Origin: JAFDZV01 sp966128725
GTDB lineage: Bacteria > Bacteroidota > Ignavibacteria > OLB7
Length of the DNA stretch: 9,807 bases
Reading direction: 5' to 3'
Assembly (NCBI GenBank): GCA_966128725.1
Contig: CBHYLN010000167.1
Coordinates: 1 to 9,807 of the forward strand
Both the position numbers and the translations under genes were made by a program. The notes under the pieces are model-generated. The model did not search any database, was not told the origin of the DNA, and worked only from the letters and a program-made list of their open reading frames with translations. Of the stretch, positions 1-7,495 are shown piece by piece; positions within the stretch are counted from its first letter, which is position 1, and each line of letters begins with the position of its first letter.

Positions 1-52
1 ATTACGAAGTACGAAAGTCGAATTATGAATTGAGAATTACGAAGTACGAAAG
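1..52. repeat. 17-bp direct repeat pair in AT-rich spacer
   Basis: The 17-mer ATTACGAAGTACGAAAG occurs exactly at 1-17 and again at 36-52, a 35-bp period. The 18 bases between them are built from similar pieces (GAATTATGAATTGAGA). Base composition is clearly more AT-rich than the genes to the right. The first copy starts at the window edge, so the repeat may continue to the left. No coding region is supported in 1-292. This looks like degenerate intergenic repeat DNA joined to the heptamer array that follows. Confidence 0.8.
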
Positions 53-79
53 ACGGCCCAATTTGTCATCCGCAATTCA

Positions 80-289
<210 letters not shown>

Positions 290-292
290 TCC

Positions 293-2536
293 TCAATTCG
301 TCACGTGCATCGCGTGTTCGATCGCCGTGTAGTAACGCTCGGCAAGATCGGCAACGCTGGCGCTGATGCCGTCGTTGATGCTGAGATGCCCGGGCACCAC
401 GGCGCCAAGCGGCGCCAGCGGAACGTTATGGCGTGCGGCAAGCGCGGCAAGCGCATCGTGGTTGGCAGGGTTGTAGCTGAGCACCACACGCGATTGTGAT
501 TCGCCGAACAGCGCGGCAATCTCGTCGGCATGGTCGTATCGGGCCTGGGCGCCAAGCGCCGCGCCCGCGCTGTTGATGGCGCACTCGGCAAGCGCAATCG
601 CCACGCCGCCCTCGGCGCAGTCGTGCGCCGAGCTGAGAAGGCCGCCGCGGATCGCCTCCAGCACACAGGCTTGCAGGCGCGCCTCGTTCTCCAGATCGAG
701 CACCGGGGCATCGCCAACAACACGGCAGCTGCGGATGGCCAGCAGCTCCGAGCCGCCCAGCTCGCAGCGCTCGAACCCGAGCAGAGCAACCGCATCGCCC
801 TCGTTCTGGAATCCGGCCGGCGTTACGTGGTCCAGATTGTCGATCACACCCAGCATGCCGATCACCGGCGTTGGGAACACGGCGCGCTGCTGCGACTCGT
901 TGTGGAACGACACGTTGCCGCCGGTAACCGGTGTATCCAGCCTGCGGCAGGCGTCGCCGATGCCGCGGATAGCCTCGCGGAACTGCCAGTACACCTCCGG
1001 GTTGTACGGGTTGCCGAAGTTCAGGCAGTTGGTGATGGCCACCGGAAGCGCGCCGCTGCACACCACGTTGCGCGCAGCCTCGCACACGGCGCTCATGCCG
1101 CCCACGTACGGGTTCAGGTACACGTAGCGGCTGTTGCAGTCGGTGGCGACCGCAATGCCCGTGCCCGGCAGCTCCTTCAGGCGCAGCACGGCCGAATCCG
1201 CCGCGAAGGATTGCACCGTGTTGGTGCGCACCATGGAATCGTACTGCTCGTACACCCAGCGCTTGCTGGCGATGTTCGGCGACGCCAGAAGCATATCGAA
1301 CGCTTCGGCGGCCGATACCTCGCCCACAAGGGCACGCACATCCGCCGCACGCACCTCGGCCACGTATGCGGCCTCGCGCCACTCGCGCTCGTACACCGGG
1401 GCGCCGCCGCCCAGGACAAGGCTGTCGGCCGGCAGGTGCGCCACACGTTCGCCGTGCCGGAAAATCTCGATAAGGCCGTCGTCGGTGGTAACGCCAATCT
1501 CGGTGATGGGCACATCCCACTTGGCGCAGATCGCCTGCGCGGTCGCGATGTCCTCGTGCCGCACCACCAGCAGCATGCGCTCCTGCGACTCGCTGAGCAT
1601 GATCTCGTAGGCCGACATGTCGTTCTCGCGCAGCGGTACCTTGTCCAGGTCGATCCGCATGCCCGAACCGGCCTTGGCGCTCATCTCGCTGGTGGAGCAG
1701 CTTATCCCCGCGGCGCCCATGTCCTGCATGCCCACCACCACGCCCGCGGCAATCAGTTCCAGCGAGGCCTCAAGCAGCAGCTTCTCGCCGAACGGGTCGC
1801 CCACCTGCACCGTGGGGCGCATGTTCTCGGTCTGTTCGTCGAACTCGCGCGAGGCAAGCAGCGAGGCGCCGTGGATGCCGTCGCGACCGGTGCGCGAACC
1901 AAGGATCATCACCACATTGCCGGCCGGGCCGGCCGTTGCCGATACCGTGGCGTCGGCCTTCACAATCCCCACGGCCATCGCGTTGACCAACGGATTGTCG
2001 CGATAGCAGTCCTCGAAGAACACCTCGCCGCCCACCGTGGGCACACCGAAGGAGTTCCCGTAGTGGCCGATGCCGTGCACAACGCCCTCGAACAGGAATC
2101 GTGTGCGGGGATTATCCAGCGAGCCGAATCGCAACGAATCCAGCGCGGCAATCGGTCGCGCGCCCATCGTGAAGATGTCGCGCAGGATGCCGCCAACGCC
2201 CGTGGCCGCGCCCTGGAACGGCTCCACGGCGCTTGGGTGGTTGTGGCTTTCGATCTTGAACGCAATGGCGTAACCGCCGCCAACATCCACAAGCCCGGCG
2301 TTCTCCGAGCCGGCCTCCACCAGCAATCGGCCGCCGCTGCGCGGCAGCGTCTTCAACTGCGCGATCGAATTCTTGTAGCTGCAGTGCTCGCTCCACATCA
2401 CCGAATACACACCAAGCTCGGTGTAGTTCGGCGCGCGGCCCAGAACCTCGTTGATATGAACGAACTCGGCCTCGGTAAGGCCAAGCGAACGTGCGTCTTC
2501 CAGCGTGCTGATGCGGGTATCGTGCGACTGTGCCAT
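293..2536 (-). CDS. purL: Phosphoribosylformylglycinamidine synthase, subunit PurL (small type)
   Basis: PurL is the ATP-dependent synthase subunit of FGAM synthetase, step 4 of de novo purine synthesis. It converts FGAR to FGAM using ammonia from PurQ, with PurS as bridge, in the cytoplasm. The protein is 747 residues, the usual length for the small PurL that needs separate PurS and PurQ. Family motifs appear in order: EHCSYKNS (50-57), ESHNHPSAVEPF (96-107) followed by the Gly-rich GAATGVGG stretch, QDMGAAGISCST near 267, ENDMSAYEIMLSESQERML from 304, and GGNVSFHNES (539-548). I chose the ATG at 2536 because family homology begins about 18 residues later (LGLTEAEF) and upstream codons look non-coding, although the frame stays open to 2800. 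No clear Shine-Dalgarno precedes it. It is last in the minus-strand cluster, 110 bp after the zinc-ribbon gene. Its final codons and TGA stop lie in sequence resembling the edge of the heptamer array. purS and purQ are not in the window. Confidence 0.97.
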   Translation of the reverse strand: MAQSHDTRISTLEDARSLGLTEAEFVHINEVLGRAPNYTELGVYSVMWSEHCSYKNSIAQLKTLPRSGGRLLVEAGSENAGLVDVGGGYAIAFKIESHNHPSAVEPFQGAATGVGGILRDIFTMGARPIAALDSLRFGSLDNPRTRFLFEGVVHGIGHYGNSFGVPTVGGEVFFEDCYRDNPLVNAMAVGIVKADATVSATAGPAGNVVMILGSRTGRDGIHGASLLASREFDEQTENMRPTVQVGDPFGEKLLLEASLELIAAGVVVGMQDMGAAGISCSTSEMSAKAGSGMRIDLDKVPLRENDMSAYEIMLSESQERMLLVVRHEDIATAQAICAKWDVPITEIGVTTDDGLIEIFRHGERVAHLPADSLVLGGGAPVYEREWREAAYVAEVRAADVRALVGEVSAAEAFDMLLASPNIASKRWVYEQYDSMVRTNTVQSFAADSAVLRLKELPGTGIAVATDCNSRYVYLNPYVGGMSAVCEAARNVVCSGALPVAITNCLNFGNPYNPEVYWQFREAIRGIGDACRRLDTPVTGGNVSFHNESQQRAVFPTPVIGMLGVIDNLDHVTPAGFQNEGDAVALLGFERCELGGSELLAIRSCRVVGDAPVLDLENEARLQACVLEAIRGGLLSSAHDCAEGGVAIALAECAINSAGAALGAQARYDHADEIAALFGESQSRVVLSYNPANHDALAALAARHNVPLAPLGAVVPGHLSINDGISASVADLAERYYTAIEHAMHVTN

Positions 2537-2574
2537 GAAGATGTATTGAGTACTACGGAGGATTTGATGCGCGG

Positions 2575-2623
2575 GACCAGGGAGATGGTCACGGTTGCGG
2601 CCCCAACAAGGTTGGGCGGCCGC
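2575..2623 (-). other. Two inverted repeats (RNA hairpin candidates) upstream of purL
   Basis: The 110-bp gap before purL contains two dyads. The larger spans 2597-2623: CCCAAC pairs with GTTGGG around a 3-nt loop, and GCGGC pairs with GCCGC below a 2-nt bulge, giving about 11 base pairs. The smaller spans 2575-2590: GACCA and TGGTC around a 6-nt loop. No T-run follows on the minus strand, so a classical intrinsic terminator is not supported. They could form a leader structure, an attenuator or a processing site ahead of purL. I do not recognise a purine, PRPP or other known riboswitch here. Confidence 0.5.
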
Positions 2624-2646
2624 GGCCGGCATGTGCTGGCGTGATA

Positions 2647-2931
2647 TCAGTATCGATAACGCGCCGTTGGCCAGTGGGTTACCAGATAGTAGGTCACCAG
2701 GGCGATCACCAGGAACGCCACAACGAAATACGCGGACACAAACAGTCGTGTGGCCGCCGGCGACGAGCTGCTGCGCGGCATCCAGCCCCGCCAGTTGCAA
2801 TTATGGCAGCGGTATACACCGTACACGGGCACCAGCCGCAACCGGACCTTTTCGCCGATCGAGCGGGCCTTTGAACGATTCACCTTCCCCACCATCTTGC
2901 ACTGCGGGCATCGATGCAGATTGCTGGGCAT
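2647..2931 (-). CDS. Small zinc-ribbon protein with C-terminal membrane anchor, function unknown
   Basis: This 94-residue protein has two Cys pairs, CPQC (8-11) and CHNC (42-45), spaced as in a zinc ribbon. The basic linker between them includes KVNRSKARSIGEKVRLR. WRGW follows the second pair, then a Ser-rich hinge (54-57). One hydrophobic span, about residues 63-84, is long enough to cross the membrane, and the tail is short and ends RYRY. With no signal peptide, the ribbon is probably cytoplasmic and tethered by the C-terminal helix (inference). Zinc-ribbon proteins of this size occur widely as hypotheticals; I do not know a function. The ATG lies 3 bp after the accC stop and has a good GGAGA ribosome site inside the end of accC, which strongly supports a real, translationally coupled gene. 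It could help assemble a membrane complex, but nothing here proves a link with carboxylation. Confidence 0.85.
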   Translation of the reverse strand: MPSNLHRCPQCKMVGKVNRSKARSIGEKVRLRLVPVYGVYRCHNCNWRGWMPRSSSSPAATRLFVSAYFVVAFLVIALVTYYLVTHWPTARYRY

Positions 2932-2934
2932 GCG

Positions 2935-4368
2935 CTAATCTCCAACCATTCGTCGTCGGATTCGGTTGTCGGCACGCAGCGCCGCGGCCATCGCAAGGCG
3001 AAGCGTGTCGTTGGAAATCCCCGGTTCGTTGCCGTCCCAATGATCGCGCACGTAGCTGGTGGAGAAATTGCCGCTTCGGAATTCCTCGCTTTCCAGCACG
3101 CGCTTGCAGAACGGGATTGTTGTGCTGATGCCGGCGATATGATACCGGCCCAGCGCATCCAGCATCGTATCGATCGCTTCCTGCCGTGTTGGGCCCCACG
3201 CGATCAGCTTCGCCAGCATCGGATCATAATACAGCGTTACCGGCATGCCGGCATACAGTGAGGAATCCACACGCACGCCCGGCCCGGCCGGCTCGGCAAC
3301 CTCGCGCACGGTGCCGATGCTGGGCATGAAGTTGCTGTACACGTCCTCGGCGCAGATGCGGCATTCGATGGCGTGGCCGTTGCGCACAATGCTCTCGGTG
3401 GTAATCGGCAGGGCCTCGCCGCGCGCAACGCGCAACTGCATCTCCACAAGGTCAACGCCGGTCACCATCTCGGTTACCGGGTGCTCCACCTGCAGGCGGG
3501 TATTCACTTCAAGGAAATAGAAGTCGCCGTTGGAATCCAGCAGAAACTCCAGCGTGCCGGCGTTGGTGTAGCCGGCCTGGCGTACCAGGCGCTCGCCGCA
3601 CTCGAACATACGCCGTCGCAGGTCGTCATCAACCGCAACCGATGGCGATTCCTCGATCACCTTCTGGTGCCGGCGCTGGATGGAGCACTCGCGTTCGCCC
3701 AGCACGGCAACGTTGCCAAACGCGTCGGCGACAACCTGCAGCTCGATATGGCGCGGGCCAATCACATACTTCTCAAGGAACACCTCGTCGCTGTTGAACG
3801 CCGTCAGCGCCTCGCCCTGGGCCATGCGGTATGATTCCTCCAGCTTGGAGGGATCCTCCACAACACGCATGCCCTTGCCACCGCCGCCCGCGGCCGCCTT
3901 CAACAGCACCGGATACCCGATGCTGGCGGCAACCTCAAGCGCTTCGTCGATCGACGTAATCGCGTTCGTGGTTCCCGGCATCACCGGCACGTTGCTTTCA
4001 ACGGCCAGCCGCCGCGCGTTGGTCTTGCTGCCAAGATGGTCGATCGCATCCGGCGACGGGCCAACGAACACCACGCCGGCATCCAGGCATTGTTGCGCGA
4101 ACGCTGCGTTCTCCGAAAGGAACCCATATCCGGGATGCACGGCGTCGGCGCCGGAGCGCCGTACCGCGCGCATCACCTTCTCCATGTCCAGATAGGTTTG
4201 CCTGGGTGTAAGCCCGTCCAGCCGGATCGCGTGGTCGGCTTCACGCACGTGCAACGAGGCCGTGTCGGCATCGGAATAAATCGCAACGGTCTCGATGCCC
4301 ATGCGCCGCGCCGTTCGAATCACACGGCGCGCGATCTCGCCACGGTTTGCAATCAGAAGTCGTTTCAT
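2935..4368 (-). CDS. accC: Biotin carboxylase (acetyl-CoA/acyl-CoA or pyruvate carboxylase subunit)
   Basis: This enzyme carboxylates biotin on its carrier protein using ATP and bicarbonate, the first half-reaction of biotin-dependent carboxylases. The 477 residues show the canonical start MKRLLIANRGEIA, an N-terminal biotin-carboxylase domain, an ATP-grasp domain and a C-terminal domain. Visible key residues are GSK with K115, K157 and the glycine loop GGGGKGM (161-167), H207 in PRHIELQV, K236 in IQRRHQK, E274, and E287/N289/R291 in FLEVNTRLQVEH. R366 in PGVRVDSSLYAG matches the catalytic arginine of E. coli AccC. All active-site positions I can check are present. It is about 28 residues longer than E. 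coli AccC (449), the extra lying at the C-terminus, so it resembles stand-alone subunits of acyl-CoA or pyruvate carboxylases. No biotinyl or carboxyltransferase domain is fused, and no partner gene is in the window, so the substrate is unresolved. GAGGG sits only 1 nt before the ATG. The mutS2 stop is 39 bp upstream. Confidence 0.93.
   Translation of the reverse strand: MKRLLIANRGEIARRVIRTARRMGIETVAIYSDADTASLHVREADHAIRLDGLTPRQTYLDMEKVMRAVRRSGADAVHPGYGFLSENAAFAQQCLDAGVVFVGPSPDAIDHLGSKTNARRLAVESNVPVMPGTTNAITSIDEALEVAASIGYPVLLKAAAGGGGKGMRVVEDPSKLEESYRMAQGEALTAFNSDEVFLEKYVIGPRHIELQVVADAFGNVAVLGERECSIQRRHQKVIEESPSVAVDDDLRRRMFECGERLVRQAGYTNAGTLEFLLDSNGDFYFLEVNTRLQVEHPVTEMVTGVDLVEMQLRVARGEALPITTESIVRNGHAIECRICAEDVYSNFMPSIGTVREVAEPAGPGVRVDSSLYAGMPVTLYYDPMLAKLIAWGPTRQEAIDTMLDALGRYHIAGISTTIPFCKRVLESEEFRSGNFSTSYVRDHWDGNEPGISNDTLRLAMAAALRADNRIRRRMVGD
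2939..2943 (-). promoter_or_regulatory. Ribosome binding site of the zinc-ribbon gene
   Basis: On the minus strand GGAGA lies 7 nt before the ATG at 2931, inside the last two sense codons of accC. It fixes the start of the small gene and implies translation coupled to accC. Confidence 0.75.
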
Positions 4369-4391
4369 GCCCTCAACGTCGCTGTATGTAT

Positions 4392-4404
4392 GGCCCCTGG
4401 GGCC
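4392..4404 (-). other. GC-rich hairpin between mutS2 and accC
   Basis: GGCCC and GGGCC flank a 3-nt centre, giving a short strong stem in the 39-bp gap. No T-run follows on the minus strand, so it is not a convincing terminator. It could slow or partly uncouple expression of accC from mutS2, or be a chance GC-rich dyad. Confidence 0.35.
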
Positions 4405-4407
4405 GGC

Positions 4408-6774
4408 TTATCGAAGTTCCACGATCGTAACGCCGGCGCCCCCTTCGGTAAGCGCTCCCTGGCGATATCCGGCAATGCCGGGATGCACGGCCAGGAACTC
4501 GTGCACGCGTTTGCGCAACGCGCCGGTGCCCTTGCCGTGGATGATTTCCAGATACGTCACGTTGGCGTTGAACGCCGCGGTAATCGCCTGCTCCAGCCGC
4601 ACGATCGCCTCGTCGGCATACATACCCCTCAGATCGATGCGGGTTTCGGCCTCGGCCGCGTTCATCACGGCAACACGGCCGGCCTGTTCGCGCCGTATCT
4701 CGCGCCGCGTAACCAGTTCCAGCTCGTCGATGTGCGAACGCATCCGCATCGCGCCGAACTGCACAACCACACCGCCCTTGTCGTCGGGGTCGAACTGCAG
4801 CTCGCCAACCTGCGTGCCGCCACGCAGCCGCACCGCGTCGCCAGCCTTGAACGCCGGCCCCGCCGGGGCTTCGCCGTTGGCCTGTTTGGCGGGCTCGGGC
4901 TGCATCACCGCGCGCGCGCCCTCGATCGCCTTGCGCAGCTCCTTCACGCGATCGGTGTCCGCGCCGGCGCGTATCTCGCGAATCGCGTTCTCCACAAGGC
5001 TGTTGGCGTTGGCCAGCGTATCGCGCGCCTCGGCCTTCGCCTGGGCCACAATCGCCTGCTTGCGATCGGCAAGCTCGCGGGTTTCGGTATCCAACCGCGT
5101 CTTCAGGGCCTCGGCCTCGTCGCGCCGGTGGCGGGCTTCCTCGGCCGAGCGCCGTGCATCGGCAAGGCTTTGCTCCAACTGGCCGATAATCTCCGTCATC
5201 CGGTTGCGATCGTCGCCCAGCTTCACCCGCGCATTGTGGAGGATCTCGCGGTCGAACCCAAGCCGCTCGATCAGCTCGAACGCGTAGCTGTTGCCGGGCG
5301 TGCCCACCATGAATCGATACGTTGGCGTGATCGTCCGTGTATCGAACTCCATGCCCGCGTTCACCACCGCCTCGGTTTCGTAGGCGAAGATCTTCAACGA
5401 GCTGTGATGCGTGGTTGAAAGGATAAACGCCCGGCGCTGCAGCAGCCCTTCAAGCACCGCGGCGGCAATCGCGCCGCCTTCGTCCGGATCGGTGCCGGTA
5501 CCGATCTCATCAAGCAGCACCACGTCGCCAACCTGCACCAGCCGAACGATGTCGCCAATGCGCGACATATGCGAGCTGAACGTGGAGAGATCGTTCTCCA
5601 GCGATTGCTGGTCGCCGATATCGGTGAACACATTCGCCGCATGCACCACGCATTCGTCGGCCGGCGGATGAATGCCGGCCAGCGCCATCGCGGTAACCAG
5701 ACCCACCGTCTTCATCGCCACGGTCTTGCCGCCGGCGTTCGGCCCGGAGATGATGATCGCGCGCTGCGAGGGGTCCAGCTCGGCCGACATCGGCACCACC
5801 TTGCTCAGCCGAAGCAACAGCAGCGGATGATAGGCGTTCACCAGGCGAATCTGTTCGCCGTCGGTAACCACCGGCTCAACGCAGTTGTTCCGCTCGGCAT
5901 ACCGGGCGCGGGCGTTCAGCGAGTCCACCAGTTGCAGCACGCCCAGGCCGTCAGCAAAGGCATCGGCGTCGGCGCCCAGCTCGGCGGTGAGCGTGCGCAG
6001 GATGCGCTCCACCTCGCGACGCTCGGCGAACGTAAGCTCGGCGATCTCGTTGTTCATGTCGAAGATCTCCGCGGGCTCCAGGAACACGGTGGAACCGCTC
6101 TGCGATTCACCGTGGATGATGCCTGGGATCTTGCGCTTGGCGTCGGCCTTTACCGGCAGCACCAGGCGCCCTTCGCGAAGCGTGACGTATTCGTCGGTGA
6201 CGAGCTCTTCGTCGGACACCTTGCGCAGGATACGCTGCAGGCGCGATCGCAGCGCGGCCGAGCGATCGATGATATCGCGGCGGATGCGGGCCAGATCGCG
6301 GCTGGCGTTGTCGCGCACGTTGCCGGCGTCGTCGATCGCGTCGGCGATGTGTTTCTCCAGCAGCCGGTTGGTGTGGATACGGTCGGTAAGCTGATGCATC
6401 AGCGGGCTTGTCTCGCGCCGGGCCGCGAAGAAATCGCGAACCTTGCGCATCGAGGCAATCGTGCTGGCGCAATGCAACAGGTTCTCCGGCCCCAGATACG
6501 CGCCGGCGAGCCGCGACAGCGACAGCGCCTCGCCGATGTTGTGGATGCCGTCCAGCGGCAACAAATCATCGCGGCGCAATGAGCCGCGTATCTCGCCCAC
6601 CATCCGAAGCTCGCGCCGCACCGCGTCGGGGTCGGTCATCGGCAACGCATCGGCAAGATGCTGCACGCCCAGCGACGAGGCCGCCAGGCCCGCTATATGC
6701 TCAAGCACCCGGCCGAACTCCAATTGGTCAAGGCTGGATGCTATCAGTTCGTCTCGTGAAATTCCGTCCATCAT
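4408..6774 (-). CDS. mutS2: Endonuclease MutS2 with C-terminal Smr domain
   Basis: MutS2 is a MutS-family ATPase that lacks the mismatch-recognition domain. Family members suppress homologous recombination by acting on branched DNA, and in Bacillus MutS2 (RqcU) also acts on collided ribosomes. The 788 residues match the usual length near 785. Order of parts: N-terminal core and clamp helices (1 to about 300); Walker A GPNAGGKT (344-351); the ENDLSTFSSHM motif (392-402); Walker B with D422 and E423 in DEIGTGTDP; the STTHHSSLK motif (453-461); a charged, Ala/Glu/Arg-rich region, probably coiled coil (about 510-640); and a C-terminal Smr domain (about 713-788) with DLRG (714-717) and HGKGTG (746-751). 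ATPase and Smr motifs look intact. Two ATGs are adjacent (6774 and 6771) and neither has a strong Shine-Dalgarno. It follows yqeY after 84 bp and precedes accC by 39 bp. Confidence 0.97.
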   Translation of the reverse strand: MMDGISRDELIASSLDQLEFGRVLEHIAGLAASSLGVQHLADALPMTDPDAVRRELRMVGEIRGSLRRDDLLPLDGIHNIGEALSLSRLAGAYLGPENLLHCASTIASMRKVRDFFAARRETSPLMHQLTDRIHTNRLLEKHIADAIDDAGNVRDNASRDLARIRRDIIDRSAALRSRLQRILRKVSDEELVTDEYVTLREGRLVLPVKADAKRKIPGIIHGESQSGSTVFLEPAEIFDMNNEIAELTFAERREVERILRTLTAELGADADAFADGLGVLQLVDSLNARARYAERNNCVEPVVTDGEQIRLVNAYHPLLLLRLSKVVPMSAELDPSQRAIIISGPNAGGKTVAMKTVGLVTAMALAGIHPPADECVVHAANVFTDIGDQQSLENDLSTFSSHMSRIGDIVRLVQVGDVVLLDEIGTGTDPDEGGAIAAAVLEGLLQRRAFILSTTHHSSLKIFAYETEAVVNAGMEFDTRTITPTYRFMVGTPGNSYAFELIERLGFDREILHNARVKLGDDRNRMTEIIGQLEQSLADARRSAEEARHRRDEAEALKTRLDTETRELADRKQAIVAQAKAEARDTLANANSLVENAIREIRAGADTDRVKELRKAIEGARAVMQPEPAKQANGEAPAGPAFKAGDAVRLRGGTQVGELQFDPDDKGGVVVQFGAMRMRSHIDELELVTRREIRREQAGRVAVMNAAEAETRIDLRGMYADEAIVRLEQAITAAFNANVTYLEIIHGKGTGALRKRVHEFLAVHPGIAGYRQGALTEGGAGVTIVELR

Positions 6775-6858
6775 TCTCGTACGTCAGTAACTCGGTTCAA
6801 TGCATCATCAATCGTTGTCGTTCACGGCCATCATCGTATCGCGAAAGGCATGGGACGC

Positions 6859-7302
6859 CTATCCAAGCAATTGCTTCACGGCGGCCTGCACGCGGGCACC
6901 GTCGGCCAGGCCACGCATCGCCGCCATGGCCTTGGGCATCACCAGCTTGAAATCGCCGGGGCCGCTGGCGCCCGTCTCGGCGATGATCGCGCTGACCGCC
7001 GCGTTGATCTCCTCATCGGTCAATTGCTTCGGCAGATATGCTTCGATGATCGCCAACTCCTGCAATTCCTTCTCGGCCAGGTCCGCGCGGCCGGCCGCGG
7101 TGAACTGCTCGGCGGCATCCTTGCGGCGCTTGGCCTGGTTGCTCACGGCCTTCAGTTCATCCTCGGGATTGATCTGATCGCGGCCGCTTTTCTGCAGTTC
7201 CAGCAATGCCGCGCGCACCATGCGCAGCGTGTCCACGTGGAGCTTCTCGCCCGCCTTCATTGCGTTGGTCAGGTCCTGGCTAATCCGTTCGGTAAGCGTC
7301 AT
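6859..7302 (-). CDS. yqeY: GatB/YqeY domain-containing protein
   Basis: This 147-residue protein is a complete YqeY family member (typical length about 148). The family shares its fold with the C-terminal tRNA-binding part of the GatB amidotransferase subunit. Its cellular role is not established; a tRNA-related function is inferred from the fold only. Family landmarks are LRMVRAALLELQ (26-37), AKRRKDAAEQFTAAGR and the following DLAEKELQELAII (57-86), YLPKQL (89-94), and the C-terminal KAMAAMRGLADGARV (124-138). The frame is open to 7530, but that extension would overlap the btuF-like gene. I chose the ATG at 7302 because a clear GGAGA precedes it by 8 nt and the length then fits the family. 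It is the first gene of the minus-strand cluster, with a promoter candidate and a strong 5'-leader hairpin just upstream. Confidence 0.94.
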   Translation of the reverse strand: MTLTERISQDLTNAMKAGEKLHVDTLRMVRAALLELQKSGRDQINPEDELKAVSNQAKRRKDAAEQFTAAGRADLAEKELQELAIIEAYLPKQLTDEEINAAVSAIIAETGASGPGDFKLVMPKAMAAMRGLADGARVQAAVKQLLG

Positions 7303-7310
7303 CGTATCAT

Positions 7311-7315
7311 TCTCC
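7311..7315 (-). promoter_or_regulatory. Ribosome binding site of yqeY
   Basis: GGAGA on the minus strand lies 8 nt before the ATG at 7302. It decides between this start and the longer open frame reaching 7530. Confidence 0.75.
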
Positions 7316-7326
7316 AGTACTATCCG

Positions 7327-7346
7327 GGCCATCGGCACCGATGGCC
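7327..7346 (-). other. Perfect 9-bp inverted repeat in the yqeY leader
   Basis: GGCCATCGG and CCGATGGCC are exact reverse complements separated by 2 bp. The dyad lies 25-44 bp upstream of the yqeY ATG. As RNA it would form a stable stem of about 7 bp near the 5' end of the transcript if the promoter at 7358-7385 is used. As DNA it could be an operator. The sequence does not tell which. Confidence 0.6.
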
Positions 7347-7357
7347 GCCCGTGTTGC

Positions 7358-7385
7358 AGGTTAATCGCCAACCGACCGCGGGCAA
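7358..7385 (-). promoter_or_regulatory. Candidate sigma-70 promoter for the yqeY cluster
   Basis: On the minus strand TTGCCC (7380-7385) and TAACCT (7358-7363) are separated by 16 bp. Both boxes are only partial matches to TTGACA and TATAAT. Support comes mainly from position: it lies about 55 bp before the yqeY start and mirrors the candidate promoter on the other strand. Its -35 box begins in the centre of the palindrome GGCAATTGCC (7381-7390). Confidence 0.3.
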
Positions 7386-7390
7386 TTGCC
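7381..7390. promoter_or_regulatory. 10-bp palindrome between divergent promoter candidates
   Basis: GGCAATTGCC is perfectly self-complementary and sits where the two candidate -35 boxes meet back to back, each TTGCC half serving one strand. It could be an operator for a dimeric regulator acting on both genes. A 10-bp palindrome also occurs by chance several times in a sequence this long, so the case rests on its position. Confidence 0.3.
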
Positions 7391-7413
7391 GCGCCGGCTG
7401 GCCGTGGTAAATT
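7386..7413 (+). promoter_or_regulatory. Candidate sigma-70 promoter for the btuF-like gene
   Basis: TTGCCG (7386-7391) and TAAATT (7408-7413) are separated by 16 bp, and each matches its consensus box at 4 of 6 positions. Transcription would start near 7420, about 75 bp before the ATG at 7496, so the following inverted repeat would be transcribed. Start site and strength are inferred. Confidence 0.4.
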
Positions 7414-7421
7414 CATCGCCC

Positions 7422-7467
7422 CCCCGAACCGTGCTCCCAATCGCCGTGCACGTATGCCGGTTCGGGG
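7422..7467 (+). other. 10-bp inverted repeat in the leader of the btuF-like gene
   Basis: CCCCGAACCG (7422-7431) and CGGTTCGGGG (7458-7467) are exact reverse complements separated by 26 bp. The loop contains the 8-bp palindrome CGTGCACG (7445-7452), so the RNA could fold as a stem topped by a smaller stem. The ATG is 28 bp downstream. I looked for the conserved boxes of a cobalamin riboswitch and did not see them. It may be a protein-bound operator or an RNA element of unknown type. Confidence 0.55.
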
Positions 7468-7495
7468 TTCAATCGGCAAAGCAAGCCACAAAGGT

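Noticed and set aside
530..2644. 704-codon open frame on the plus strand
   Set aside because: It is the antisense shadow of purL, caused by high GC. The composition is Arg/His/Ala-rich with no family motif, while the opposite strand encodes an intact PurL.
2537..2646. Intrinsic terminator upstream of purL
   Set aside because: The hairpins are strong, but no T-run follows on the transcribed strand.
2537..2800. N-terminal extension of PurL by 88 codons
   Set aside because: It would overlap the zinc-ribbon gene and has no PurL homology. The ATG at 2536 gives a normal family length.
4036..5418. 460-codon plus-strand open frame
   Set aside because: It runs antisense across the ends of accC and mutS2, both of which have complete motifs on the minus strand.
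7220..7495. 92-codon upstream extension of the btuF-like gene
   Set aside because: It would overlap yqeY and cross the promoter region. Homology starts exactly at the ATG at 7496.
7303..7495. Cobalamin riboswitch upstream of the btuF-like gene
   Set aside because: I looked for the conserved B12-box-like segments on both strands and did not find them. The hairpins present are simple inverted repeats.
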